Source: Bacteroidota bacterium (lineage in GTDB: Bacteria > Bacteroidota > Bacteroidia > Bacteroidales > NBLH01). From it: a DNA stretch of 64,000 nucleotides. The stretch covers positions 124,001 through 188,000 of the forward strand of contig JANYKN010000189.1 in the NCBI GenBank assembly GCA_025361565.1, read 5' to 3'. Numbering within the stretch: the first letter of the stretch is position 1; every line of letters begins with the position of its first letter. The translations under genes and the position numbers were made by a program. The notes beneath the pieces were generated by a model that saw nothing but the letters and a program-made list of their open reading frames with translations, searched no databases and was not told the DNA's origin. This document shows positions 55,108 through 62,946 of this stretch, piece by piece.

Positions 55108-56538
55108 ATGCATCCAACATTCGATTTAACCGCTGATGAACGACAAAAACTCTGGAACCAGCTTTTTGAAAAATTTGAAAATTATTATTCAAACACCTCA
55201 TCGTTGGCTGTTTCACCTGATTTAAATTTGGAAAATATTCAAAATTTTATTTCAAAATGTCCAATTGGTGATGCAATTGAGCCACACCTGGCAATGGATT
55301 TTGTAATAGAAGGCCTCAGCAAATTTGCGGTACATACACCTCATCCTATGTATTACGGACTTTATAATCCACGAACCACTTTTCCATCTATTTTGGGAGA
55401 TGCTATTGGTGCTGCCTTTAATCCGCAATTAGCTGCCTGGAGCCATGCCCCTTTTGCCAATGAAGTGGAAAATTACGTGATTAGGGAGTTTGGTGAAAAA
55501 TTTGGATTCACTGATAACTGCGATGGAACATTTGCTTCGGGTGGTGCAGAAGCCAATTTAACTGCCGTATTGGTTGCCTTGTGTTCAAAATTTCCGGATT
55601 ATTTAAACAATGGCTTGCAAAGTTTAAGTAAAATCCCTGTTTTTTATGCTTCGTCCGAAAGCCACCACTCATTTGTAAAAGCAGCAAGGACAGCCGGATT
55701 AGGAATTCATGCTTTAAAATTTATTCCTGTTAATGGCAAATATAAGATGGATATTGAAAAACTTAAAAGCCAAATTCAATCTGATATTTCAGATGGATTT
55801 GAACCTTTTATGGTAATTGCCACAGCAGGAACAACGGGAGCAGGAATAATTGATCCAATAAATGAAATTGGGAAAATTGCTAATCAATATAAAATTTGGT
55901 TCCATGTTGATGCAGCTTATGGAGGAGCAGCCATTCTCAATACAAATATCAAACATGTTCTTTCAGGGATTGAAAAAGCCGATTCCATTACTTTTGACGC
56001 CCACAAATGGCTTTCGGTGCCAATGGCTGCGAGTTTGTTTTTAACTTCACATCAACAGATTCTCGACCAAACCTTTAGAATCAGTACCCACTATATGCCA
56101 AAAGACGCTGAAGGAATGGAAGTTATTGATCCTTATACACATTCTATTCAATGGTCGCGGAGATTTACAGGGCTTAAACTTTATATGTCGCTACTCACTT
56201 TTGGCTGGGATGGTTACGATAAAGTGATTCAACATCAGATTGATATGGGTAATTTATTGCGATTGGAACTGATTAAAAATAACTGGACAATATATAATGA
56301 AACAGAACTACCTGTTATATGTTTCAGCGATAAAAGCCTGAATCATAAGCAAGATTTTGCACGATTTTTCTGTTCAAAAATAATCGAATCAGGAAAAGCC
56401 TGGATTTCGGCTTATAAAATTGGCAATGATGAAACCTTGAGAGCCTGCATAACCAACTATAGCACAACCGAATATCATATCAAAGAAATGATTGAATTAT
56501 TAAATCAGTTTAGAAATGAGTTTGTGAAATTAATGTAG
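55108..56538 (+). CDS. Pyridoxal-phosphate-dependent decarboxylase (group II family)
   Basis: This 476-residue cytosolic enzyme is a fold-type I PLP protein of the group II amino-acid decarboxylase family. The family segments are HPMYYGLYNPRTTFPSILGD, GTFASGGAEANLTAVLVAL, ESHHSFVKAARTAGLG, VIATAGTTGAGIIDP, WFHVDAAYGGAA (cofactor Asp) and SITFDAHKWLS with the Schiff-base lysine K300. The substrate could be aspartate, glutamate, an aromatic amino acid or a related compound, and cannot be told from the active site alone. It ends 115 bases before the TetR gene and has no obvious operator, so it may not be part of the TetR-FabF unit. Confidence 0.88.
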   Translation: MHPTFDLTADERQKLWNQLFEKFENYYSNTSSLAVSPDLNLENIQNFISKCPIGDAIEPHLAMDFVIEGLSKFAVHTPHPMYYGLYNPRTTFPSILGDAIGAAFNPQLAAWSHAPFANEVENYVIREFGEKFGFTDNCDGTFASGGAEANLTAVLVALCSKFPDYLNNGLQSLSKIPVFYASSESHHSFVKAARTAGLGIHALKFIPVNGKYKMDIEKLKSQIQSDISDGFEPFMVIATAGTTGAGIIDPINEIGKIANQYKIWFHVDAAYGGAAILNTNIKHVLSGIEKADSITFDAHKWLSVPMAASLFLTSHQQILDQTFRISTHYMPKDAEGMEVIDPYTHSIQWSRRFTGLKLYMSLLTFGWDGYDKVIQHQIDMGNLLRLELIKNNWTIYNETELPVICFSDKSLNHKQDFARFFCSKIIESGKAWISAYKIGNDETLRACITNYSTTEYHIKEMIELLNQFRNEFVKLM

Positions 56539-56602
56539 CTGAAAAATACATTTTAAAAATTCATTCGTAAAAAATAATTGCTATTTAATCCAATCATTTG
56601 CT

Positions 56603-56622
56603 TACTTACTTACAAGTAAGTA
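56603..56622 (+). promoter_or_regulatory. Perfect inverted repeat, probable TetR operator
   Basis: TACTTACTT and AAGTAAGTA are perfect 9-base arms separated by two bases. The repeat ends on the first two bases of the -7 element at 56621, so a bound repressor would block the promoter of the tetR-type gene. Confidence 0.8.
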
Positions 56623-56628
56623 TCTTTG
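56621..56628 (+). promoter_or_regulatory. Bacteroidota -7 promoter element of the TetR gene
   Basis: TATCTTTG is an exact TAnnTTTG match 25 bases before the GTG start and overlaps the operator-like inverted repeat. Confidence 0.7.
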
Positions 56629-56653
56629 TGTAGAATTAATCTAAAGTCTAATT

Positions 56654-57214
56654 GTGTCATTAACCCGTGAAAAAATACTGGAATTAGGTGAAGAACTAAT
56701 ACTTAAAAGAGGTTACAATGCTTTTAGTTATCAGGATATTTCAAGCGAACTGGGTATAAAAAATGCTGCAGTGCACTATTATTTTCCTGCAAAAGAAAAC
56801 CTAGGTACCAGCATCATCAAAAACAATATTCTTCGTTTTGAAGAAATGCTGGATAACATGAATACCCGCGAATTTGATGAATGGGGACAGCTTGAAGCCT
56901 TTTTCAAATTTTATCTTAAAAGCAACCGCGAAGACAAAATCTGCATTTTAGGTTCATTGGGCTCTGAGTTTCAATCACTTTCAGAATCGACAAAAAGAGA
57001 ACTCCAAAAAATGACAGGAATGATCATTGAATGGCTTAGCTCTATATTGGACAAAGGTAGAAACAAAGGCCTGTTTAAGTATATTGGCGATGCCAAAAGC
57101 AGGGCATTACTCATTCTTTCGTGTTTGGTAGCCGGGCTGCAACTTGCCAGACTAATGGATAAATCGGATTTTAAAGCTATTCATTTACAGCTTCTTGACG
57201 ATTTAAAACCATAA
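56654..57214 (+). CDS. TetR/AcrR-family transcriptional regulator
   Basis: The 186-residue regulator (GTG start) has an N-terminal TetR helix-turn-helix: ILELGEELILKRGYNAFSYQ, DISSELGIKNAAVHYYFPAK and ENLGTSIIKNNILRF. The C-terminal ligand domain is helical (WLSSILDKGRNKGLFKYIGD, ALLILSCLVAGLQLARLMD). It is preceded by a perfect inverted repeat on its own promoter, so autorepression is likely. The fabF gene starts 47 bases downstream and would be under the same control. The ligand is unknown, but a fatty-acid or acyl compound is a reasonable inference from that pairing. Confidence 0.92.
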   Translation: MSLTREKILELGEELILKRGYNAFSYQDISSELGIKNAAVHYYFPAKENLGTSIIKNNILRFEEMLDNMNTREFDEWGQLEAFFKFYLKSNREDKICILGSLGSEFQSLSESTKRELQKMTGMIIEWLSSILDKGRNKGLFKYIGDAKSRALLILSCLVAGLQLARLMDKSDFKAIHLQLLDDLKP

Positions 57215-57261
57215 AAATGAATGCACATTAAACCTAAATTTTAATAACCCAAGAACAAAAC

Positions 57262-58506
57262 ATGAGAAGAGTAGTTGTTACAGGAATCGGAACAGTAAAC
57301 CCATTGGGAAATAACACCAATGATTTTTGGAATAATTTAATTAATGGATACAGCGGTGCATCACTTATTGATAGTTTCGATACTACTCATTTTAAAACTA
57401 AATTTGCTTGCCAGATTAAAAATCTTGATGTTACTCAATATATCGAAAAAGCCGAAGCTCGCAAATTGGATTTATTTACCCAATATGCCCTTGTAGCTAC
57501 AGATCAATGTACTAAGGATGCAGGATTTGACAAGGAAAGTTGGGATTTAGAGCGAATGGGTGTTATTTGGGCAACCGGAATTGGAGGGGTAAGAACAATC
57601 GATGAAGGATTGATAGATTACGCCCAAAATAATTCTATTCCGAGATTCAGTCCCTTTTTTATCACCAAGACTATTCCCAATATGGCATCCGGACACATCA
57701 CCATCAGGTATGGGATTTTGGGTTTAAGCTATACCATTATAAGTGCTTGTGCATCATCAAACAGCGCTATAGCCGATGCATATAATTATATTTTGCTCGG
57801 AAAAGCAAATGCCATTATTGCAGGAGGCTCCGAAGCAGCAATTTGCGAATCGCCAATTGGCGGTTTTAGCGGAGCAAGAGCACTTTCAACAAACAACGAG
57901 AATTATCAAAGTGCATCAAAACCTTTTGATAAAGACCGCGATGGTTTTGTGATGGGCGAAGGTGCCGGCGCCATTATGCTCGAAGAATACGAACATGCCA
58001 TAAAAAGAGGGGCTAAAATATATTGCGAATTGGTTGGAACCGGCATGGCGTCTGACGCTTTTCACGTTACAGCCACACATCCCGATGGACTGGGAGCCAT
58101 TAGAGCAATGAAGGAAGCATTGAAAGAAGCACATTTGAAACCAGAAGATGTGGATTACATCAATGCACACGCTACTGCAACACCATTGGGCGATCCGTGC
58201 GAATGTAAAGCCATTGAAACAGTTTTTAACGGATCAATAGACACACTGCATATAAGTGCCACCAAATCTATGACCGGACATTTATTGGGTGCAGCAGGGG
58301 TTGTTGAGGCCATTGCCTGTATCCTGGCAATTAAGCACAACAAAATACCACCAACCATCAATTTCAATGAATTAGATCCTGCTATTAATCCCAAACTAAA
58401 TCTTACACCAAACAATGCGGTGGATAAAGAGGTTAAAGTGGCCATGAACAATACATTTGGCTTTGGAGGGCATATTGCGGTTACTATTTTTAAAAAGATA
58501 GAATAA
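57262..58506 (+). CDS. fabF: Beta-ketoacyl-ACP synthase II (FabF-like)
   Basis: The 414-residue condensing enzyme elongates acyl-ACP with malonyl-ACP in the cytosol. Catalytic residues fall at the same positions as in E. coli FabF: C163 (IISACASSNS), H303 (NAHATATPLGD) and H340 with K335 (TKSMTGHLLGAAG). GFGGHIAV near the end completes the pattern. It lies 47 bases after the TetR gene without a visible promoter and is probably cotranscribed with it. Genes for ACP and other fab enzymes are absent, so this may be a second, regulated FabF rather than the housekeeping one. Confidence 0.94.
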   Translation: MRRVVVTGIGTVNPLGNNTNDFWNNLINGYSGASLIDSFDTTHFKTKFACQIKNLDVTQYIEKAEARKLDLFTQYALVATDQCTKDAGFDKESWDLERMGVIWATGIGGVRTIDEGLIDYAQNNSIPRFSPFFITKTIPNMASGHITIRYGILGLSYTIISACASSNSAIADAYNYILLGKANAIIAGGSEAAICESPIGGFSGARALSTNNENYQSASKPFDKDRDGFVMGEGAGAIMLEEYEHAIKRGAKIYCELVGTGMASDAFHVTATHPDGLGAIRAMKEALKEAHLKPEDVDYINAHATATPLGDPCECKAIETVFNGSIDTLHISATKSMTGHLLGAAGVVEAIACILAIKHNKIPPTINFNELDPAINPKLNLTPNNAVDKEVKVAMNNTFGFGGHIAVTIFKKIE

Positions 58507-58548
58507 TTATCAGAAAAAAGACTAATCTTTTTGAATAAAATGAAAATA

Positions 58549-58586
58549 GTGTACACCTTAGTTGACTGCGAAGTAAGCGTGTACAC
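58549..58586. repeat. Paired GTGTACAC palindromes spaced by 30 bases
   Basis: GTGTACAC occurs at 58549-58556 and again at 58579-58586. The block as a whole is also an imperfect inverted repeat (GTGTACACCTTA against GTGTACACGCTTA on the other strand). It sits between fabF and the start of the accessory-looking stretch, so it may be a transposon-end remnant or a dimer-binding site. Confidence 0.6.
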
Positions 58587-58657
58587 TAGTTTGTTAATAC
58601 AGATAAATAGCTTTGACTATATTTGAAATTTGATTTTTGAAAATTGGATTTTAAATT

Positions 58658-58996
58658 TTATGTATTCTGATATTCCTTCAACAGATATTCGCCAACCTCT
58701 TTTTCCAAAGCTTTAAATTTGCCATGAAAAGCTGCAAAATAAATAATAAGTGGAATTACAAATCCCAATAAAACCACGCATAAGGTAAAAAGCATTTGCA
58801 ATCCCATGGATGGGAAGTTTCCAACAATAATTATTTTTTCTTTTTTTAACAAAATATTGGCGCCTATGGTTCCTGATTTTGCGCATACTAAAAAGTTCTT
58901 ACTGCGGACAGAAAACTTATAGGCAGGAAATTGGGTTTCAAGTTTTGATTTCAAGGTATCAAAAACCACCGAATCTGCTTTAATTTTTACATTCAT
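58658..58996 (-). CDS. Small membrane protein of unknown function
   Basis: The ATG at 58996 gives 112 residues. The N-terminal half (about 1-70) is soluble-looking with alternating beta strands (VKIKADSVVFDTLKSKLETQ, FPAYKFSVRSKNFLVCAKS). A hydrophobic segment of about 25 residues follows (about 70-95: LQMLFTLCVVLLGFVIPLIIY), then a basic helix (KFKALEKEVGEYLLKEYQN). No domain is recognised. It seems to stand alone, and a role cannot be suggested from the sequence. Confidence 0.65.
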   Translation of the reverse strand: MNVKIKADSVVFDTLKSKLETQFPAYKFSVRSKNFLVCAKSGTIGANILLKKEKIIIVGNFPSMGLQMLFTLCVVLLGFVIPLIIYFAAFHGKFKALEKEVGEYLLKEYQNT

Positions 58997-59107
58997 AGCT
59001 TTAAATTTTGAGGTTATGGAAAAATTAGTTTGTTCTAACAAATATACTGAATTTTAGTCTTTTATAGATATGATGGATCTAAGAATTGAAAATTAGTTTT
59101 CAGATAA

Positions 59108-59593
59108 TCAAGATATAATTCCCTTATTTTCTACTAGTTGAATATTATCAACAATTTTACTGATGCAGCCTAACAAATCATTTTTAATCTCTTTTTCCCA
59201 AAAACGCAACACATGCCAGCCTTTTTCCATAAGCAATCTGTTGTTCTTCCTGTCTCGTTGCATATTTCTTTCAATTTTAGGAATCCAAAAATCGCGGTTT
59301 GTTTTTATATCCAGCTTTTTTTCTTCCCAATTATAGCCGTGCCAAAACTCGCCATCCACAAAAATAGCCAATTTGAACTTGGCAAAAACAATATCCGGGC
59401 TGCCGGGAAGCTTTTTCACGTTTTTGCGGTAGCGGTAACCCAACTTCCACAAGACTTTTCTAAGCTTTAATTCCGGTTTTGTCCCTTTTGATTTGATCTT
59501 GCTCATCATTTCGGAACGTTGCTTGGTGGTGTAAAAGCCATTTTCCTCGCTAAATTTGGGCACAATTATATCAATTTCGGGATATGGTTTCAA
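59108..59593 (-). CDS. vsr: Very short patch repair endonuclease (Vsr), orphan
   Basis: The 161-residue protein uses a TTG start at 59593, since there is no ATG before the conserved part. It has the Vsr landmarks QRSEMMSKIKSKGTKPEL, KLPGSPDIVFAKFKLAIFVD, GEFWHGYNW and KGWHVLRFWEKEI. Vsr nicks T:G mismatches that arise from deamination of 5-methylcytosine. It normally sits next to a cytosine-5 DNA methyltransferase, but no methylase or restriction gene is nearby. It lies beside a Bro-N gene in an accessory-looking stretch, suggesting horizontal acquisition. Confidence 0.93.
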   Translation of the reverse strand: MKPYPEIDIIVPKFSEENGFYTTKQRSEMMSKIKSKGTKPELKLRKVLWKLGYRYRKNVKKLPGSPDIVFAKFKLAIFVDGEFWHGYNWEEKKLDIKTNRDFWIPKIERNMQRDRKNNRLLMEKGWHVLRFWEKEIKNDLLGCISKIVDNIQLVENKGIIS

Positions 59594-59672
59594 TTTGACT
59601 TTTGTTTTGCTTTACAAATTTAAATCAAAAAATAATAGGGTTTATTGGGTTTCATTATTTGTGATACATTTA

Positions 59673-59690
59673 ATGGAGCATTTACTCCAT
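59673..59690. repeat. Short inverted repeat before the Bro-N gene
   Basis: ATGGAG and CTCCAT are six-base arms around a six-base centre, 68 bases before the Bro-N ATG. An operator is possible. Confidence 0.45.
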
Positions 59691-59757
59691 AAACACGAAA
59701 TTCTCAAAAAACTAAAGAGTAATTTTAATTACTTTTACATCCGAAGCAACAGAATAC

Positions 59758-60600
59758 ATGACTAAAGAAACCGCTATAAAATTATTTGAGCAGAAGCAAG
59801 TCCGCTCTATTTGGAACAATGAAGAAGAAAAATGGTATTTTTCAATTGTTGATGTAGTTGGAGTATTAACTGAAAGTATTGACTCACACGCTTACTGGAG
59901 AAAGCTGAAACAAAGACTTAAAGAAGAAGGAAATGAAACCGTGACGAATTGTCACGCTTTGAAAATGGAAGCTGCCGATGGAAAAATGAGAAAGACCGAT
60001 GTTGCCAGTACGGAGCAACTATTCCGACTTATCCAATCAATTCCATCAAAAAAAGCTGAACCATTTAAACTTTGGCTGGCTCGAATAGGAAGTGAAAGAA
60101 TTGATGAAATTGAAGACCCCGAACTTGGAATTGACCGCTTAATGGAAACCTATCTGAGAAAAGGTTATTCAAAAGAATGGATTAACCAGCGGTTAAAAAG
60201 CATTGAAGTCCGGAAAGAACTTACGGATGAATGGGATAATCGTGGAATACAGAAAGGACAAGAATATGCAATTCTTACTGATGAGATTACTAAAGCATGG
60301 AGTGGATTTTCTACCAAGCAATATAAAGTATTCAAGGAATTAAAAAAAGAAAATCTCCGAGATCATATGACGAATTTGGAATTGGTTTTAAATATGCTCG
60401 CAGAAGCCACAACTACCGAGATCTCAAAGGAAAAAAACCCAAAAACATTTGAAGATAGCCGCATCATTGCAAACCAAGGCGGCACTATTGCAGGCAATAC
60501 CAGAAAAGAAATTGAAGAAAAAACAGGAAAAAAAGTAGTAAGCAGACAAAATGCCAAACAAATAGCCGCAAAAAAAATTAAGGAAATAGGTAAAAAGTGA
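59758..60600 (+). CDS. Bro-N / DinD-like antirepressor-type protein
   Basis: The 280-residue protein has a Bro-N-like N-terminal domain (about 1-115: IWNNEEEKWYFSIVDVVGVL, AYWRKLKQRLKEEGNETVTN, STEQLFRLIQSIPSKKAEPF). The middle part (about 120-200) resembles DNA-damage-inducible protein D and phage antirepressor proteins (KLWLARIGSERIDEIEDPEL, GYSKEWINQRLKSIEVRKEL), with an LTDEW segment. The C-terminal tail is lysine-rich. Relatives are found on phages and mobile elements and in SOS regulons; no other phage gene is present here. It is downstream of a small inverted repeat. Confidence 0.85.
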   Translation: MTKETAIKLFEQKQVRSIWNNEEEKWYFSIVDVVGVLTESIDSHAYWRKLKQRLKEEGNETVTNCHALKMEAADGKMRKTDVASTEQLFRLIQSIPSKKAEPFKLWLARIGSERIDEIEDPELGIDRLMETYLRKGYSKEWINQRLKSIEVRKELTDEWDNRGIQKGQEYAILTDEITKAWSGFSTKQYKVFKELKKENLRDHMTNLELVLNMLAEATTTEISKEKNPKTFEDSRIIANQGGTIAGNTRKEIEEKTGKKVVSRQNAKQIAAKKIKEIGKK

Positions 60601-60653
60601 AAATTACTAAAGGGACCTCCTGAAAATTCATTATTTTACAGTCTTAGTCTCAT

Positions 60654-60670
60654 AATTGATGGCATCAATT
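60654..60670. repeat. 17-base near-perfect palindrome between Bro-N and cheD genes
   Basis: AATTGATG and CATCAATT are perfect eight-base arms around one base. A partial second copy of the core (TTGACGGCATCAT) follows about 18 bases on. It resembles an operator or a terminator stem without a T-run. Confidence 0.5.
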
Positions 60671-60742
60671 ACCTCCATTGACGGCATCATTTATTAAAAT
60701 TGTCGGGATTCGAGATTCTTTGTTCCTAAATCTATTTGAAGA

Positions 60743-61312
60743 TTACCTCAACAAGCTGGTGTGTCGCACATCCTGTAATTCAAATTTTTCTATTTCCGGA
60801 TGCCTATTGATAAATAATTTGTTGCTACCCGAATAATACCATATTGATATTCCGTTATTACCACCAACAAGTTCGCGATTTATGATAATATTATATTGAG
60901 CCAGTTTCTTTTTGGCCATAATAACATTTTGATTACCAATGGTATTGTTATTGATTTCTAACACAGATGCACCACCCACAATTGTGGTATGAATTTTTCT
61001 TAAACTTATTCCTTTTTTCAATAATTCTTTCACCATAAAGTCAATAGAACAGCTAACAAACTTAAAATCAATGGTATCAGGTTGATGTATGAAACATGGA
61101 TCAGGACATGTATCGGAACATTTAGATTCATATTTTGATCTGTCAGGCATTTGTGCATGGCATATTAACGACAATCGTTTAGGTACATGAAATATTACAG
61201 ACAAACAAGAGCCTAATACTGTCCATATCCTATCATTGGGATTTCTTAAAATTTCTAATTCACCTATGTTTAAAAATTTAAAGTTCTTCGAATTATCCAG
61301 CTCTTGATTCAT
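60743..61312 (-). CDS. cheD: CheD-like chemoreceptor glutamine deamidase, orphan
   Basis: The 189-residue protein has the CheD active-site pattern: the catalytic Cys C36 in VLGSCLSVIF and His H52 in CHAQMPD, then KKGISLRKIHTTIVGGASVL, NTIGNQNVIMAKKKL, ELVGGNNGISIWYYSG and NKLFINR. CheD deamidates or de-esterifies glutamines in chemoreceptors and feeds back on CheC. The insert after H52 is unusual for its cysteines (C65, C69, C73 in KCSDTCPDPCF). No other chemotaxis gene is in the window, which is notable in a non-flagellated group, so its target is unknown. Confidence 0.85.
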   Translation of the reverse strand: MNQELDNSKNFKFLNIGELEILRNPNDRIWTVLGSCLSVIFHVPKRLSLICHAQMPDRSKYESKCSDTCPDPCFIHQPDTIDFKFVSCSIDFMVKELLKKGISLRKIHTTIVGGASVLEINNNTIGNQNVIMAKKKLAQYNIIINRELVGGNNGISIWYYSGSNKLFINRHPEIEKFELQDVRHTSLLR

Positions 61313-61557
61313 CTATCATTCTCCATTATTGAAATTAAGTTTTACTCTAATTGATTCTCACTATAAAATCATCAATTAAAAACTGAATGAATATTTTATT
61401 ATATCCTTAGCAATTAACAGGTTGTACGTATTATTATAAATGAAAAACGTGCAACGTTACAAAGATAAAAATAAGATTGTCGAATTAAAAATGGGTTTGA
61501 TCAAATGTGATTGTTATTCTATAAAGTTGGACAATTAAATATCCAACAATATTTTTA

Positions 61558-61586
61558 GATAAAAAAAGCAAGGCATAAACCTTGCT
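61558..61586 (-). terminator. Rho-independent terminator of the double-rhodanese gene
   Basis: On the minus strand AGCAAGG pairs with CCTTGCT around a six-base loop, then seven T. It ends 13 bases past the stop codon. Confidence 0.88.
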
Positions 61587-61598
61587 CCATATCTATCA

Positions 61599-62732
61599 TC
61601 AGCAACCTCCGCCACCACCCGCTTTTTGTTTCTTCTTAACTGGTGGTGCTTTGCTTTCTTTATCAGTAGCTTGGCTTGTATTGCCGGCAACTGTTGTTGC
61701 CGTTTTCAAACTTGGATTCATACCTTCAACCAATTCGTAATCAGCAATATCCCTTGATGGTGTAAATACTTTATCGTTAAAGCTTTGGGTAAAATTGTGC
61801 ATAAACCCACTAGCGCCAAATGACAATGATTGCGCATTGTAGCCCAAAACCCTAAGATATGCCACAACTGATGCACTGGTCTGCCCGCTTAGGCAATACA
61901 CCACAATGGGCTTGTCGGTGGGCAGGTTTTTCAGCATTTTGTCTTTGGAAAACGATTTTTTGGGTTCAAACATAATGGCGCCAGGCAAATGACCTTTGTT
62001 ATAATGTTGTGATGGCCAATAATTAACAATATAATAGTTGGCTGGATTTTTCATCAGCGTATCCACTTTTATCCTAGCAGGATCAAATCCTTCACCGGCA
62101 ATGGTTTTGGCTCGGTTTAGCATAATTGAATATCCACCAATTTCATTGGTTGTAATCTGCGGAAAATCGTATGTTTTTGGGCTGGTGTAGCTTGTTTTTT
62201 CAAGGATGGAAGTGTATTTATCCGAAATATTGTCCACTATTTTATTGGGTGTTATTTTTTTGCTCCATCCGGACATGCCGAATTTTAAAGCATATACATT
62301 GCTGTGCCCTATCAGGTGCAGTAATGTTGTATAATAAGATGCAGTCTGACCTGTGTGGCATGCAATTACCACTTTTTCATATGCACTTGTATTAACAGAT
62401 TTATCGAGGTAATCGATTAAATTCTTTGGATTTACGAGTATAGCGCCATCAATATGTCCAGCTTCATATTCAGAAGTATCGCGGATATCGAGGATTAGAT
62501 AATTGGATTTGTTTTCCCAAACATCTGCAGCAGGAACCAAAAATGGTGCTTGCTCGGAATTGATAATGTCGCCCGATTTTTGGATAAAATCGTATAATTG
62601 GGCGGTCTCATTCAGGTTGGAAGAGCTATCTTGTTGCGAGGCTTCCTTTTCCGTTTGTTTGTTTCCGCAGGAAGAAAGGAAAAATAAGCTTCCGGCTATG
62701 ATGATGGTTAAAAGTAAATTGAATTGCTTCAT
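61599..62732 (-). CDS. Double rhodanese-domain lipoprotein with GGGGGC C-terminal tail
   Basis: The 377-residue protein has a lipoprotein signal (SLFFLSSC, Cys22) and is predicted to be periplasmic or outer-membrane anchored. Two rhodanese domains follow: about 65-160 with active-site loop ACHTGQTAS (C125) and about 205-320 with YCLSGQTSA (C280). Both active cysteines are present, so persulfide transfer is feasible. The linker (about 345-362) is rich in Ser, Thr and Asp, and the last 12 residues are KKKQKAGGGGGC. The same style of tail occurs in the next two genes. It is the last of three leftward genes and ends at a terminator. Confidence 0.9.
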   Translation of the reverse strand: MKQFNLLLTIIIAGSLFFLSSCGNKQTEKEASQQDSSSNLNETAQLYDFIQKSGDIINSEQAPFLVPAADVWENKSNYLILDIRDTSEYEAGHIDGAILVNPKNLIDYLDKSVNTSAYEKVVIACHTGQTASYYTTLLHLIGHSNVYALKFGMSGWSKKITPNKIVDNISDKYTSILEKTSYTSPKTYDFPQITTNEIGGYSIMLNRAKTIAGEGFDPARIKVDTLMKNPANYYIVNYWPSQHYNKGHLPGAIMFEPKKSFSKDKMLKNLPTDKPIVVYCLSGQTSASVVAYLRVLGYNAQSLSFGASGFMHNFTQSFNDKVFTPSRDIADYELVEGMNPSLKTATTVAGNTSQATDKESKAPPVKKKQKAGGGGGC

Positions 62733-62840
62733 TTTATATGGATTTTGAATATTCTGACTGAATTTCTATGGATATTATTCTTTAGAGCAAATGATATGTG
62801 ATTTGTAAATCCTTTTGGCAATAATTATGTTAGATGTTTT

Positions 62841-62918
62841 CAGGCTTACAGCCTGATTATCAATCGTATTATTTTAGTAGGGCGTTGCCCTATTCTATTA
62901 CTTTCAGGCTTTCAGCCT
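62841..62918. repeat. Three short hairpins, REP-like
   Basis: CAGGCT-TAC-AGCCTG (62841-62855), TAGGGC-GTT-GCCCTA (62878-62892) and AGGCT-TTC-AGCCT (62906-62918) lie in the gap between the two rhodanese genes. The first and third share the same core. Each has a three-base loop. They resemble dispersed REP-type repeats. Confidence 0.65.
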
Positions 62919-62946
62919 ATTTAATTTCTATGTTCTAAGTTCAAAA

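Noticed and set aside
58514-58531. AAAAAGA/TCTTTTT hairpin after fabF as terminator
   Set aside because: The stem is only seven almost pure A/T pairs with a four-base loop, too weak to call with confidence.
58155-58586. 143-codon open frame on the minus strand
   Set aside because: It is antisense to the active-site region of fabF, with a low-complexity product.
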